Shown here: positions 33,139 to 43,884 of the stretch, one piece after another
Layout: each line of letters starts with the position of its first letter
Position numbering within the stretch: the stretch's first letter is position 1
Origin: Charina bottae
Lineage: Eukaryota > Chordata > Lepidosauria > Squamata > Charinaidae
Reading direction: 5' to 3'
DNA: 64,000 bases
Assembly (NCBI GenBank): GCA_023362775.1
Contig: JALMGJ010000004.1
Coordinates: 80,652,798-80,716,797 of the forward strand
Made by a program: the position numbers and the translations under genes
Notes under the pieces: generated by a model
What the model saw: only the letters and a program-made list of their open reading frames with translations
What the model was told of the DNA's origin: nothing
Database searches by the model: none

Positions 33139-33491
33139 TACCAAATATACTCAAGGATAAGCCAAGAATTTTAGGGGCCAAAATACAATGAAAAAATGGG
33201 TTTGGCTAATTAGTGGATGGGCTTATCCATAAGTATATACAACAATACTTTTTTAAAAGTATCCATATATCCCATATATATAAGCCCATCCATGGATAAG
33301 CAGACCCTCAGATTTTTAATCAAAATACCATGAGAAATGTGCCACCTGTGGATAAGTGAATTGTGAAAATTAAAACATGAAAATTTCAAGGATTGACTTA
33401 TCTGTGGGTGGTACATTTTTCATGGTATATTTGGTTAAAACTTTGAGATTGGCTTATCCATAGATGGGCTTATACGTGAGTATATACAGTA
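33139..33491. mobile_element. TA-flanked palindromic DNA element
   Basis: Left end CCAAATATACTCAAGGATAAGCC and right-end complement CTGTATATACTCACGTATAAGCC, each flanked by TA. Internal copies of GGCTTATCCAT and CACCTGTGGATAAG lie in inverted order, so much of the 350 bp folds back on itself. Its plan, with short TATAAG-type modules repeated behind the ends, resembles the 7611-9025 element. No coding capacity. Confidence 0.6.
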
Positions 33492-33694
33492 ATAGGGATT
33501 ATTTCATATCCCTAAAACAAATAATAAATACAGTAACTCTGCTTAGAATACAATAACTAGATTGGATGTTGTGAGCAAGAGGTTTAGCAGACTGTATCCT
33601 AACATGTAAAGCTTAATTATGCTGTTGAGCTGAACAGAAAAAAACTGAACATCAGGGCCCAGTCAAACAAAACATTAAGTTTTCTATCCACTTT
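33492..33694. other. Short spacer
   Basis: Nothing recognised. Confidence 0.5.
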
Positions 33695-33943
33695 TAAAAT
33701 TTTATTTATTTATTTTTATCCCGCCTTTATTATTTTTATAAATAACTCAAGGCGGCGAACATACCTAATACCCCTTCCTCCTCATATTTTCCCCACAACA
33801 GCAACCCTGTGAGGTGAGTTGGGCTGAGAGAGCATGACTGGCCCAAGGTCACCTAGCCGGCTTTTATGCCTAAGGAGGGACTAGAACTCACAGCCTCCTG
33901 GTTTCTAGCCTAGCATCTTAACCACTAGACCAAACTGGCTCTC
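33695..33943 (-). mobile_element. tRNA-headed SINE with L2-like tail, near full length
   Basis: Minus orientation: AGAGCCAGTTTGGTCTAGTGG (A-box region), GAGTTCTAGTCCC (B-box position, decayed), GGTGACCTTGGGCCAGTCA, CTCACAGGGTTG and the end AATAAAGGCGGGATAAAAA. It is the best-preserved copy of its family here. Its mate 34090-34320 lies about 150 bp away in opposite orientation. Confidence 0.88.
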
Positions 33944-34089
33944 TAAATAACATCTGCACTGCATATTTGAAGTTAAGAAATTGCAGCAGAGATTCTATGA
34001 CTCTGGTTTGCTCTTTCAGGGTCTCTCTTGTCCTCCCCCAGTGTTTGCTTTTTCAGTGGTTTTTATGCCAGCACTGCATACTGATCTAT

Positions 34090-34320
34090 GAATCAGCTAG
34101 AAACCAGGTGTCTGTGAGTTCTAGTCCTGCCTGAGGCATGAAAGCCAGCTGGGTGACCTTGGGCCAGTCACTCTCTCTCAGCCCAACTCACCTCACAGGG
34201 TTGTTGTTGTGGGGTAAATAGGAGGAGGAAGGAGTATTAGGTATGTTCGCCACCTTGAATTATTTATAAAAATAATAAAGGCAGGATAAAAATTAAATAA
34301 TTTAATTAAATAAATAATAA
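34090..34320 (+). mobile_element. tRNA-headed SINE with L2-like tail, 5'-truncated
   Basis: Starts within the head (AATCAGCTAGAAACCAGG), then AGCCAGCTGGGTGACCTTGG and AATAATAAAGGCAGGATAAA with a TTAAATAA tail. Confidence 0.86.
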
Positions 34321-35165
34321 AGTTTTATATTTACAAACTCACTTCCAGGGCTCTTGAAAATGAGCCATTTTATAAAAACTTTCAGCCTGAGAAGGAAATT
34401 GATAGATGTTTTATATTAAAATACAATGAAGATATTTTGAAGGACACTATAGGAAAGACAGGACCGAAAAACTGCAATGCTCAGAGTGAATTCAGACATT
34501 GGCAGCACCCTCTTCAACAGATGGTATCCTTTTGTAGATGAGATAGAGGCTCCTTGGGAGACATTACATTATCAACAAGCCAATTCCTATAAATTCCTAT
34601 ATCCTTTCTAATCTTCTTATTCAGCAGCCTTTGGGGTGCTGCCAATGCTGGAATGTTTAGTTCCACTTAGGGGTCATCTATTTTATACATTCTGATTCAG
34701 TATAGCATCACACTTTTCTCACTTCACTCCTTTCCCTTTTTTAAATAATCACGTCAGCCATATTTTGATTTTGGAAGATTAAATTGATTTTCAAAAAGCA
34801 CAGAGGGTAACAGTGGCAAAATGAACTTATTATGTACTAGTACCATTTATAATAGATCTGGCTTCTAGTTCTTACATTCCTGGCCCTGGTATTCTAGAGA
34901 CATGGCCACCACAATCAATCATATGCATGTAGACAAAAACTGTCATAAGCTTCAATTGAGTCCATAACAAATTAATAGAGATATTAGGAGTAAATTTTAA
35001 GTTCATAGTATTCAGATGTTGTGAATCTTTGTTCCTTCCATAACTATATTGAATCACCTTAAGCCAAACTAGATGAGATCCATCTTCCTTTTTTTTTCTT
35101 TGACCAAGTATAAATTATAGCTGAAACAATTTGGGTAAGATTTGAATCTTAAGATTTGAACCATA
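34321..35165. other. Spacer; small inverted repeat near 34497-34653
   Basis: ATTGGCAGCACCC near 34499 is mirrored by GGGTGCTGCCAAT near 34636, so these ~155 bp may be a small foldback element. Otherwise unique. Confidence 0.45.
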
Positions 35166-35170
35166 GTGAT

Positions 35171-36494
35171 TGTCCTGTTCCGACTAACACTGGACATGGA
35201 AGCGTTACTGAAATTAACTTTATTTGCATGGTTACACAAGCAGCCCAATTTATATTGTCTTCTTCTTCTTCTGCAGACTGTACCACAACAAGTCCGGAGA
35301 ACGTTCCTGGCCCAACCGGAAGGACCAGAGAGGGTACAGGCGCGGTGGTAGATGCTGCAGCCAGTGGCGATCTGGAGGTGACAGGCAAGGTGACCGCGGG
35401 CATGGAGTTCACCTGGCTGTCGGGGCTAGAAGTAGACCGGGGACCAACAAAGGCAGCCCACTGGTGACCGGCGTCCGCTGGGCTTGGCTGCTGTTCTGGG
35501 CTGGTGGCCGTCTGGGTAGACCGGGGCCCGACAAAGGCAGCCCACTGGTGACCGGCGTCGGCTGGGCTTGGCTGCTGGTCTGGGCTAGTGGCCATCTGGG
35601 TAGACCGGGGGCTGACAAAGGCAGCCCACTGGTGACCGGCGTCATCTGGGCTTGGCTGCTGGTCTGGGCTGGTGGCCGTCAGGGTAGACCGGGACCCGAC
35701 AAGGGCAGCCCACTGGTGACCGGCGTCGGCTGGGCTTGGCTGCTGGTCTGGGCTGGTGGCCGTCTGGGTGGACCGGGGCCCGACAAAGGAAGCCCGCTGG
35801 TGACCGGTGTCAAATGGAGGGCAACGGGGTGGCGGTGGCTCGGGCAGTCAGGGAAGGAGCAGGCAGGGCGGCGGCGCTTACCTCGATGCTGGCTTCTTCC
35901 ACAGGGAACAAGGACGGAGGCGCAGCGACTGGAGGAGGTTTGGGCACGAGGCTTGGCACGGCAGCAAGGTAAGGCTCGGTTTCAAGGCTTGGCGCGGCGG
36001 CGAGGCAAGGCAGGGAGTCGGGGTCCAGCGCGGTCGCAGGGCTGGGCTCGTCAGCGAGGTCTGGAATGGTGGCAAGGCAGGGCTCTAGCTCGAGGTCCAG
36101 GATGACAGCAAGGCAGGGCTCTAGCTTGAGGTCTGGGGCGGCGGCAAGGCAGGGCTCAGGAACAGGGTCCGGCACGGAGTCTGGAGGCTTCAGCATGGAG
36201 TAGGTAGAACGGTTGTCTCCGGCAATGGAGGTAAGTCGCGCCGGTCTTTTATTTCATTTTTTGTGCCTTTGGAAAGCAGGGGCCAATCGGGCTTCGCGTT
36301 GTTCGGCCCGCCTCTCTGCTCTCCTTTAGCACGTGCTGATTGGTGGAGGCGTCCTTCTTTCTGAGCCTCTGTCAATCAGCGTCTCTGTTTCTTCCACAGG
36401 GTTCGCGCCAAGCCTGCTGCTTCCGGGGGCTGGCTCCTCTTCCGGATCGGATGGCAGACAGGTAAGTGGCCCGCCTCGTGACCCAACTCTGACA
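35171..36494 (-). mobile_element. Solo LTR (1.3 kb) with 5-bp target duplication
   Basis: The 1324-bp GC-rich block begins TGTCCTGTTC and ends AACTCTGACA (TG...CA, in fact TGTC...GACA) and is flanked by GTGAT on both sides (35166-35170, 36495-36499). That is the signature of an LTR left after recombination between the two LTRs of a retroelement. In minus orientation an AATAAA lies near 35222, close to the 3' end, and AATAAAAGACC near 36245 may be promoter-proximal. No retroviral protein is present. The lineage (Ty3-like or endogenous retrovirus) is not known. Confidence 0.8.
35430..35820. repeat. 84-bp tandem repeat inside the solo LTR
   Basis: AGCCCACTGGTGACCGGCGT starts at 35455, 35539, 35623 and 35707, with a variant at 35791: four full units and partial ends. 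The period is exactly 84 bp, a multiple of three, which keeps frames open on both strands. A second, less regular repeat (GCAAGGCAGGGCTC) runs over 35950-36165. Confidence 0.92.
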
Positions 36495-36499
36495 GTGAT

Positions 36500-37078
36500 T
36501 CAGATCAAAGCAGCTGTTTGCAATGCAGAACATGAGAGAGAGGTTTCCTAAAAGATCTTTTATATTTTTCCCATAGTAGGTATGAACATGCAGCTAACAT
36601 CCATTGTTGTTAGAGTATGGTGTAAAGTGGTCAGGTTAACATTTGAGTACAACAGTTGCATATTACCTTCATGAATTCACATTGTATAAATATCTACAGC
36701 CACCTAACTTTTCTTAATGTCCTGCCAGTTTCTTTAGGTAACTATAACCTACACCAGTATTTTATAAACCTCTGTTATGGTTGCTACAACAGAAAATTCA
36801 GAATTCAAAATCCTTCTGAATTCCAGTTGTGTATTTGAGCACAGACCTCAATTTGGAATTTCTATTTAGTTTTTCAAGCAAGTCACTTTTTTATAGCCTT
36901 TAGGAAAATGGATATTTGTTAACTGATGATCCTCCTCACATCAATAAAAATTTTAAGGGGCAGCACTTTAACTTCATAATTGCGATGTGGCAAGAGCATT
37001 CAAATGTGTTCTTGAATTGGAAATTCTTACATATAACAAGGCCTGTTTCCTCTATCCTCTTAAATATATTTCTTAATT
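36500..37078. other. Unique AT-rich sequence
   Basis: Nothing recognised. Confidence 0.5.
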
Positions 37079-37592
37079 TTTTATTTTTTTATTTATTTAT
37101 TTTTTTTATTTTATCCTATTTATACCCCGCCTATCCCCTCCCTACTGGAGGACTCTAGGCGGCTTACAACAACATCAGTACATTTTTCCCATTATACATC
37201 ACATATTGTAAATTTACCGCGCGATAGGGAGGAGGGCAGGGAACCGGCTCTTCGGCTGCAGGCACTGGACTACAAGCCCCAACATGCCTCGCTTCTGTGC
37301 CGGCTGCTGACGTCCAGGAAGCTGTTCTTTTTCCGGATCCGTCGTCCTCCGCCGTCATCACCGGGATTCCCTAGGTCTTCTTCGGGACGAGGACGACCCT
37401 CCGCTGGACGCCGGCAAATTGACCCACGAAGTGGTACCCATTTATCTACTCGCATGTGCTTTCGATCCGCTGGGTGGGCGGAAGCTGGAGCTAGTGGCGG
37501 GAGCTCACCCCACCCCGCGGTTTCGAACTGCCGACCTTATGGTCGGCAGACTAACGGCTCAGCGGTTTAACCTGCTGAGCCACCGCGCTCCC
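37079..37592 (-). mobile_element. Composite SINE: Sauria-type tRNA head plus L2-like tail
   Basis: Second copy of the family at 12393-12914. Minus orientation: GGGAGCGCGGTGGCTCAGCAGG, a B-box region GCAGTTCGAAACC near 37520, AGTAGATAAATGGGTACCAC, the same GC-rich body, and the end CCGCCTAGAG...GGCGGGGTATAAAT. It keeps a better A box than the first copy. Confidence 0.85.
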
Positions 37593-37671
37593 TCATTTTA
37601 TTATATAAAATTATATAATAAATTATATAAATTATATAAATTTTCCATTTATATAAAGCTAACATTTACAT

Positions 37672-37966
37672 GAAGAGATCAACTCAGAGTTCTCACTTGA
37701 AGCACAAATGACCAGGCTCAAATTACCCTATTTTGGATGCATTATGTGAAGACTTAGCTCTTAGAGAATACTCTGAGAAATAGAAGGAAAGAGAAGAAAA
37801 ATATGTCCAGCAGCAAGGTGGTTGGACTCAGTTACAGCATGTTGGAAGATCTTAAGGAGCAGGATAGGGACAGATTATCATGGAAAAATATCTATCTATG
37901 TGGTCGCTAAGAGTCAGTACTGACTTGATGGCTCAATCAATCAATCAATCAATCAACACTTAAATA
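37672..37966 (+). mobile_element. RTE-clade LINE 3' end with (AATC)n tail
   Basis: CCAGGCTCAAATTACCCTATTTTGG is a decayed KLKYFG block, then AGCAGCAAGGTGGTTGGACT, then GTGGTCGCTAAGAGTCAGTA and five to six AATC units at 37943-37966. Best-preserved 3' end of this family in the window. Confidence 0.78.
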
Positions 37967-38388
37967 ATTGCATGTTCATGTTTAATAAACATAAAACTTT
38001 CTAATTAGAATTTTCTAAATTGAAAATTGCCAATATTACTGAATTATCATCCCTGCTGTTCTTCTAAAATAAAAACTCTAATGTACAAAAAGCAAACATA
38101 CAAAAAACCCTACCAGCACAATCCTAGACAGTAAATTCTTCTCTGTTCAGTGATATTTTCTCACAAATATAAACAAAATCCAACACAGATGTGATAAAAT
38201 GTAGTTCATTATAACTGGATCATTACCACCAGTTTTATTCTATTGTACATATTATAAAGAACAATGTGATAAAGGTATGGAGTCCAATAGTGGGGTTGCT
38301 GTTGTTGTTAACTATTCAAAGCAATGGTCTTGAAAATATATAAAGTAGCCTCATATATTGTTCATATAGCGATTTCATGTATTTATAC
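37967..38388. other. Unique sequence, no gene recognised
   Basis: AT-rich; nothing identifiable. Confidence 0.5.
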
Positions 38389-38434
38389 AGTTTCCTATTC
38401 CTGTATACTTAAAAGTATACAGGAATAGGAAACT
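38389..38434. repeat. Perfect 22-bp palindrome with 2-base loop
   Basis: Arms 38389-38410 and 38413-38434 are exact reverse complements (AGTTTCCTATTCCTGTATAC...) around AA. Confidence 0.97.
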
Positions 38435-41400
38435 ATATTTCTAAGGAAAATATGATAGTGTCAAGAAGTTAATATATAGGTCCACTTGCAGAATGTGTGA
38501 CATTTATCGTAATTGCAATTCTGTAACCTAAATATTAAATTTAAGTCCACAGTTCAGGCAATTCTACATTTCTTCCTCTCATATTGTAAGCCATTTCATA
38601 TTTTTCATGTACCCTTCTAGTTCCTTTCTCACCTTTCCACCATGTAAATACCTCACTTTAGTATTGCTGGAAATATTCCATATTAGATTTTTAGTTGTCA
38701 GTTTTACATCCTACACTAAACTGACTGGGTTATATAGGTTATTTCACAGTGTTCAGTATATCCCAGAGACTTTGGGATATCAGTCAGTGGTTAAAACAAC
38801 TTTCAAACTTTTTTTCTTTTTTTCCTTTTTGTTGCACACTGAAAAATTGAGAATATATGCAATATTCTTTTTTCAGTTTTCCTTTTATACAGATGCATAG
38901 CTTGCTATTTTTCAATGTTAGCTTTTTGTTTCATTTTTTTCTTCTAATAACTTTCCTTCTCATTTGAAAAATATTAAGCACATAATTCTAATGTTGTTTA
39001 AATGATGGTCCGCCATGATAGATCACAGGGGATCTGTTCAGTGTCCTACAGGGAAAACTGAGACATCTGTGCGCAGCTTTATGGTTGGATGAATTCCACC
39101 TAGCCCTTAATAGTTGTTTGTTTGTTGCCTACTAAATACAATTTTGTGTTTACCATGGAATTTGCACTAGAGACTCTGACAACATTTGGCACACTCTTTT
39201 AGGTCACTTTAGCCAAAATGATTTACAGCTCCTTCTTCATGGCTAGATTTCACTAGTTATAAATACAGTTTCCACACAGACATTCATGGGAGATCGCTGG
39301 GGATGTTTTTGGATTTGTGTACACTATAGCTCTAATTGTACCAGGGGACAATTACCTCCTGTCTTACAAATAACATATTAGAAAGTAGATATTATATTCT
39401 CTTTTTTCACAGTCAGTCTGTTTAGCTGAATGCTCAAAGATGGTTTGAAAGAATAGCCAACAGCAAATAATTATAGTGGAATACAAATGGCATTTCAAAA
39501 TCAGTACTCTTCCCCCAAATAAACTAACTAATGGCTTTTAAAAATTCTTTTAAAAAAGAGCTACAACAAAAACATTTGTATTAGGATTCCATCTTTACTG
39601 GACATCAAATACCATAAGAGTGTGAATTTTCAAGTTTCCTAGAAGTTTTCTAGATCAGATTTTTAGTGCACTCAGATGTGGTGGGATTGCCAGTGTGGTA
39701 GTTTTTAGATTGCTGGACTAATTCTGGGGATACTCCAGTTGAAGTTACCATTTGGCCATCCATGTCACTGAGTGAATATTTTGTGAGGGGAGGGGGATGA
39801 AGCAAAATTTGTCAGACCTGTGCAAAGGACATATGGACAGTAGACTACTGGCCATTTTGGAGGCAGAAAGTGCTGAAATCTGCAAGTTCCAGACTTGCAT
39901 ATGATTATGAATGTTGGCCTAGATCTGGAAAAGATAAACAACCTAAAAATATTCTAGGAAACAGAGGAGTGGTTTAAAAAACTACTTTTTCTTGTCATTT
40001 TGCCTTTCTATAACAGTTGTGTTTCGCAGTTGGTTGCAGCCAAAACAGCAGCTATTTTGTGAATGAGATTTCCCTCAATGCAGATTTTTTTTACTATATC
40101 ATGATGTTTTATAAATATGGCCCTAGGATGAAAACAGCTAGACATCCTCACTATAGATGGATAACATTTTTGATACAGTCTATGCATTAACTCCTATTGA
40201 TATATTTTTTTCAAAACAGATAAAAAATGTAAAGAATCTGCACATGTACTGCACCTTCACTTTCAGAAGCAGTTAGTTGAATGATACTGAGTGAACTCTT
40301 GCAATGTTACATTGCAACCTTATCTAACAACTTAGTGCTACATGATGAAAAAATGACCTTGTAAAGTATTAAATGGATGAATAATGTGTGTTTTCATAGA
40401 ACCTGTTGCTCTGATCTGTAATTAGTAGAAAACCTTGAGTAGAGTGTTTGATTTACTGAGTTGAAATGCTTTGCAGCTCATGACTGTCTATGATAGAATT
40501 CGGCACAAGAAGTTTTGGTGATAAATCTAATTTTTGTCAATGAAATTCCTTTAGGAGGAGAGATTTATGTTAAGCTGTTTTCAGCTTCATTCCCACAGGA
40601 AACTATAACCAGATTTCTTTCTTCACCTACTTCACACATCAGAATACTGTTGATATCCTCAGTCCCCCACCTTTTCCCTTTTGCTTGTCTTTTGTCTGTT
40701 TCCACAGTCCTCTTGCTTTATAATCACTCACACTCATTTATCATTGGCTTGCTGGGTCTTCTTACACTATCTTCAATTTTTGTCATGGTGCACTGGTACA
40801 TTACAAATACAATTAAGCCTTTTATGATACTGCAGCTTTTGACTATCACATCCCAGCTTCAAGGTTGAAAGATTTCTGATATTACTGCTGATACCAGTTC
40901 TTTCCCATTTATCGGCAGTGTCCGGACTAATGCAGAAATGTTGCATTAATTAAAGGAAGCATCGTGTAATACTGCTGTTTTTGCCAGCCTGACACTGAAT
41001 TGAAGCCTGATGCCTGCTCATGTTTTAAGAGCCATTCATCACACATGTCATCCCAAAGCAGCCAGCTGTCTGAGCAAAGCCTCATTTACATTTCATCAGC
41101 TACAGTCTCCCTCTTCTTTCCTGGCCATCCTTTGTATAGAGAGCTTTGGTTTTGAAAAAAGAGCCCAGTCTTCAAAAAACAGCTTAGCAAAAATTAGTAT
41201 TCCATTTAGGAAGATGATTTTACTTTAGTTCAAAGGTTTCTGTATTGATCCTGGGAATATGTGTCGCACAAACCTATCTGTACACAATCTGTGTGTATAC
41301 AAAATATTCACGGCTTTGTTGAATAAGGCACCAATTTGCCTAATACATTTATCTGAAATAATGAAATATTTTATTTTAATTCTAAATAGATTTATAATTT

Positions 41401-41529
41401 TAAAATAACTACTGTAAGAAACTTTGCATTAAAAATTTGACTTATGTCTTTCCTGATCCAAACTGTTGAACATTCAGTAATTAAAACCCTACAAGCTTTA
41501 AATACTCTTTGACTCATTTTTAATAGGGG
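38435..41529. other. Long unique stretch without recognisable gene
   Basis: No repeat family seen in 3.1 kb, the longest element-free stretch of the window's first two thirds. 40880-41130 (around TGCATTAATTAAAGGAAGC) has the composition of vertebrate conserved non-coding elements. The 117-codon frame at 40515-40868 is hydrophobic but without motif. Calling it a gene would need transcript data. Confidence 0.45.
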
Positions 41530-42660
41530 AGACTACTGCACCCTGAAATTACCTCCCAAATTGAATACCTCTATGTTGTTCCTATATTTTAAAAAGGAGG
41601 CAGAATTGACTAGCATCCAATTAGTTTATTGACTGTTATTAGTAACTTGTATGCAAAATATTTATTTTGGAAATTAGTGAACTGGAAAAAAAAGGAAAAC
41701 ATACTTGCTGAGGATCAAGCTAGCTTTAGGATTGGGAGACAACAATGGATCAGTGCTTGGTTTTAGAACATCTTATAAACAAATATGCATTGGTTCACAG
41801 AGGAACCCTTATGACATTCAAAACAGCTTTTGACCCTGTTTCTAGAGAATGATTGTGGAACAAATTGGTGCCTTCATCCATTTGGTAGGAACCTGCTGGC
41901 ATTATTAAATAGTTGCACCATAATACATGTATCCAGGTAAGGCTTGATGATAAGATCAACTTTCTACTATGGTTCCTACTTCTATTTTAGCTTCTTTGCT
42001 ATTTGATTTTTATATCAATGGTATTGTGGAAAAAAACTCACAAAACCAGAATCTCACCTGCCAAGTCTAGCTGGGAGACCTATTGCTTTACTTCTATAGC
42101 AAATGATGCAGTCATTATCTCAGCTTCACTTATTGGACTGAGGAGAACATTAAGATCAATTGCCACCTATTGCACTGGTAATGACTGGTTATTAATTATT
42201 AAAAAATGGTCTTTTCAAATAGACCCCCTAGATATAAACATAAATGGCAAATTAATGGGAAGGTTAATGAACAGTTTCCAATCTTTAAATATCTCTGATT
42301 TTTTTCAACATCTTACAGGCACCTGGAGAACTCAAATTCAATCTTTTAAAAGGGAAGGTAAAAAGAAGCTGCCATCTTAAGGTGTTTTCTATGTAAAAGG
42401 AGGCAGATTAAAAGTGTTTGAGTTCAAAGTAATAGCACAGCTACAGTATCTTACTGCTTTCAAATATCTGCCTATAAGGACATAGAACTGCTAGAAGCTG
42501 TTCAATGTGCCAGAGATAATTACCACCATTATGATTTCATCCAGGTTCCACCTTATTTTAACCCAGTGAGACCAGAGAAAAATATTCCACCTGCCCATTA
42601 TTTGTTTAATATTGCACCACAAGATGCCACAAGAGCTTTTCAACTGGATTCTTGTAATGT
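41530..42660 (+). pseudogene. Old non-LTR reverse transcriptase relic, clade uncertain
   Basis: Frameshifted plus-strand translation contains a TFKTAFDPVSRE-like block (A-block, near 41815), LAPLLFAIFINGIVEK-like sequence near 41985-42035, SLAGRPIALLL followed by YANDAVIIS (decayed YADD) near 42065-42120 and IGLRRTLRSIATYC..NDW near 42135-42190. These are RT blocks in correct order. The sequence differs from BovB, CR1, L2 and L1 and may belong to an R4/Dong-like group. Confidence 0.6.
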
Positions 42661-43339
42661 CCTTCCATCTGTTGTTTAACTTTGATGTATAGATTAGAGG
42701 AGGTGCTTTTGCCCGTGTGGGTCTAGAAAAACAAAGAAAAATAATCTCATTACAAAGGAAGGCATAACTGGTCAGAACTTACATTTCTAGCCTGAAGCCT
42801 TCTCTATACCTGCATATATAGTGTCACAACCCTTTTCTAATTTCTGGTTATTTTCACTTATACTAAAATAAAATTTATAACACAATTAGGTTTGTGTATT
42901 CAGAAGAAATTTCCATTGCATTCAACAGGGATCACTCCCAAGTAAGTGGGTTTGGGTTACAGCTGTAATCTGGTTCCTAGTTAGCCACTTACCAGGTCTT
43001 CAACAGCTCATATGGAACTAATGACCATAAAGTGAGTACAGGAATTGATTCAATATTAGAAACAGATAAAATATTGATGACCTTGCTTCTGACTGCCATG
43101 AATATTTTTGTCTCAGGCAACTATTGGACAAAACTATTGCTTTTACAATAGTTTTACAACTTTATCATTTACAAATTATATCACTGATTTAGTGGAGATT
43201 GAAGATGATCAAACTGAATATTTGTTCATGTACACAGACACACACACACAAGATAATTAACAAAATATTTAAACAAACTATTCAGTGAAGTTTTATGGAT
43301 GCTAGAAAAGCATGAATACAAGGTTCTTCTCATATTGTA
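42661..43339. other. Unique sequence, no gene recognised
   Basis: A short AC run lies near 43240. Nothing else seen. Confidence 0.5.
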
Positions 43340-43366
43340 GGAGGAGAACTGTGTTAGGCAAAATAA

Positions 43367-43533
43367 ATCAGAAGCCTGGTAGCACCATTTCTAATTAACA
43401 ATGTAGGATTTAGAGGATAGTGGGAATCAGCCTAGCCACTTTGTGCATCTGAGGAAGTGAGCTACAGCTCATGAAAACTTATGCTTTTAAATGTGTTAGT
43501 CAGAAAAGGTGCTACCGGAGGCCTTCTGATTTC
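43367..43533. mobile_element. Small inverted-repeat element with hammerhead-like core
   Basis: The ends ATCAGAAGCCTGGTAGCACC and GGTGCTACCGGAGGCCTTCTGAT are imperfect inverted repeats. The interior carries CTGAGGAAGTGAGCTACAGC...CATGAAAACTTATGC, a widespread vertebrate repeat motif that fits a hammerhead core. The family name is not known to me. Confidence 0.5.
43449..43488 (+). ncRNA. Possible hammerhead-like motif
   Basis: CTGAGGA (CTGANGA, 43449-43455), stem II GTGAGCT/AGCTCAT and GAAA (43473-43476). Stem III would need pairing around CTTATGC and stem I is weak, so this may be a decayed or non-functional version. Confidence 0.35.
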
Positions 43534-43549
43534 AAGCTATCCCTTTATA

Positions 43550-43884
43550 GTAAAGGTAAAGGTTCCCCCTGCACATTTGTGCAGTCGTGTCCGACTCTAG
43601 GGGCCAGTGCTCATCTCCATTTCTTAGCCGAAGAGCCAGCGTTGTCCGAAGACGCTTCCACGGTCATGTGGCCGGCATGACGCATGCGGAACACTGTTAC
43701 CTTCCCACCAAAGTGGTACCTATTAATCTACTTGCATTTGCATGCTTTCAAATTGCTAGGTTGGCAAGAGCTGGGGCTAGTGCGGAAGCTCACTCTGTCA
43801 CGCGGGGCTAGGGATTTGAACCTCCAAACTTGCGATCTTCCGATCGACAAGCCTGGCATCTTACCCGCTGAGCCACCATGCCCC
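43550..43884 (-). mobile_element. Sauria-type SINE (tRNA head, BovB tail)
   Basis: Minus orientation: GGGGCATGGTGGCTCAGCGGG (A box), GAGGTTCAAATCC (B box), AGCTCTTGCCAACCTAGCAA, GGTACCACTTTGGTGGGAAG, the body, then AGAGTCGGACACGACTG (43582-43598) and a TTTACC-type tail. The 17-nt tail motif is identical to 6791-6807 of the BovB copy, which identifies the LINE partner. Sauria SINEs are restricted to lepidosaurs, which supports the organism call. Confidence 0.93.

Noticed and set aside
35224..36105. 293-codon frame with 28-residue repeats
   Set aside because: It lies wholly in the solo LTR; the 84-bp period keeps frames open on both strands. No known motif.
40515..40868. 117-codon hydrophobic plus frame in unique DNA
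   Set aside because: No motif, no splice or promoter context and ordinary AT-rich composition. It cannot be told from chance.
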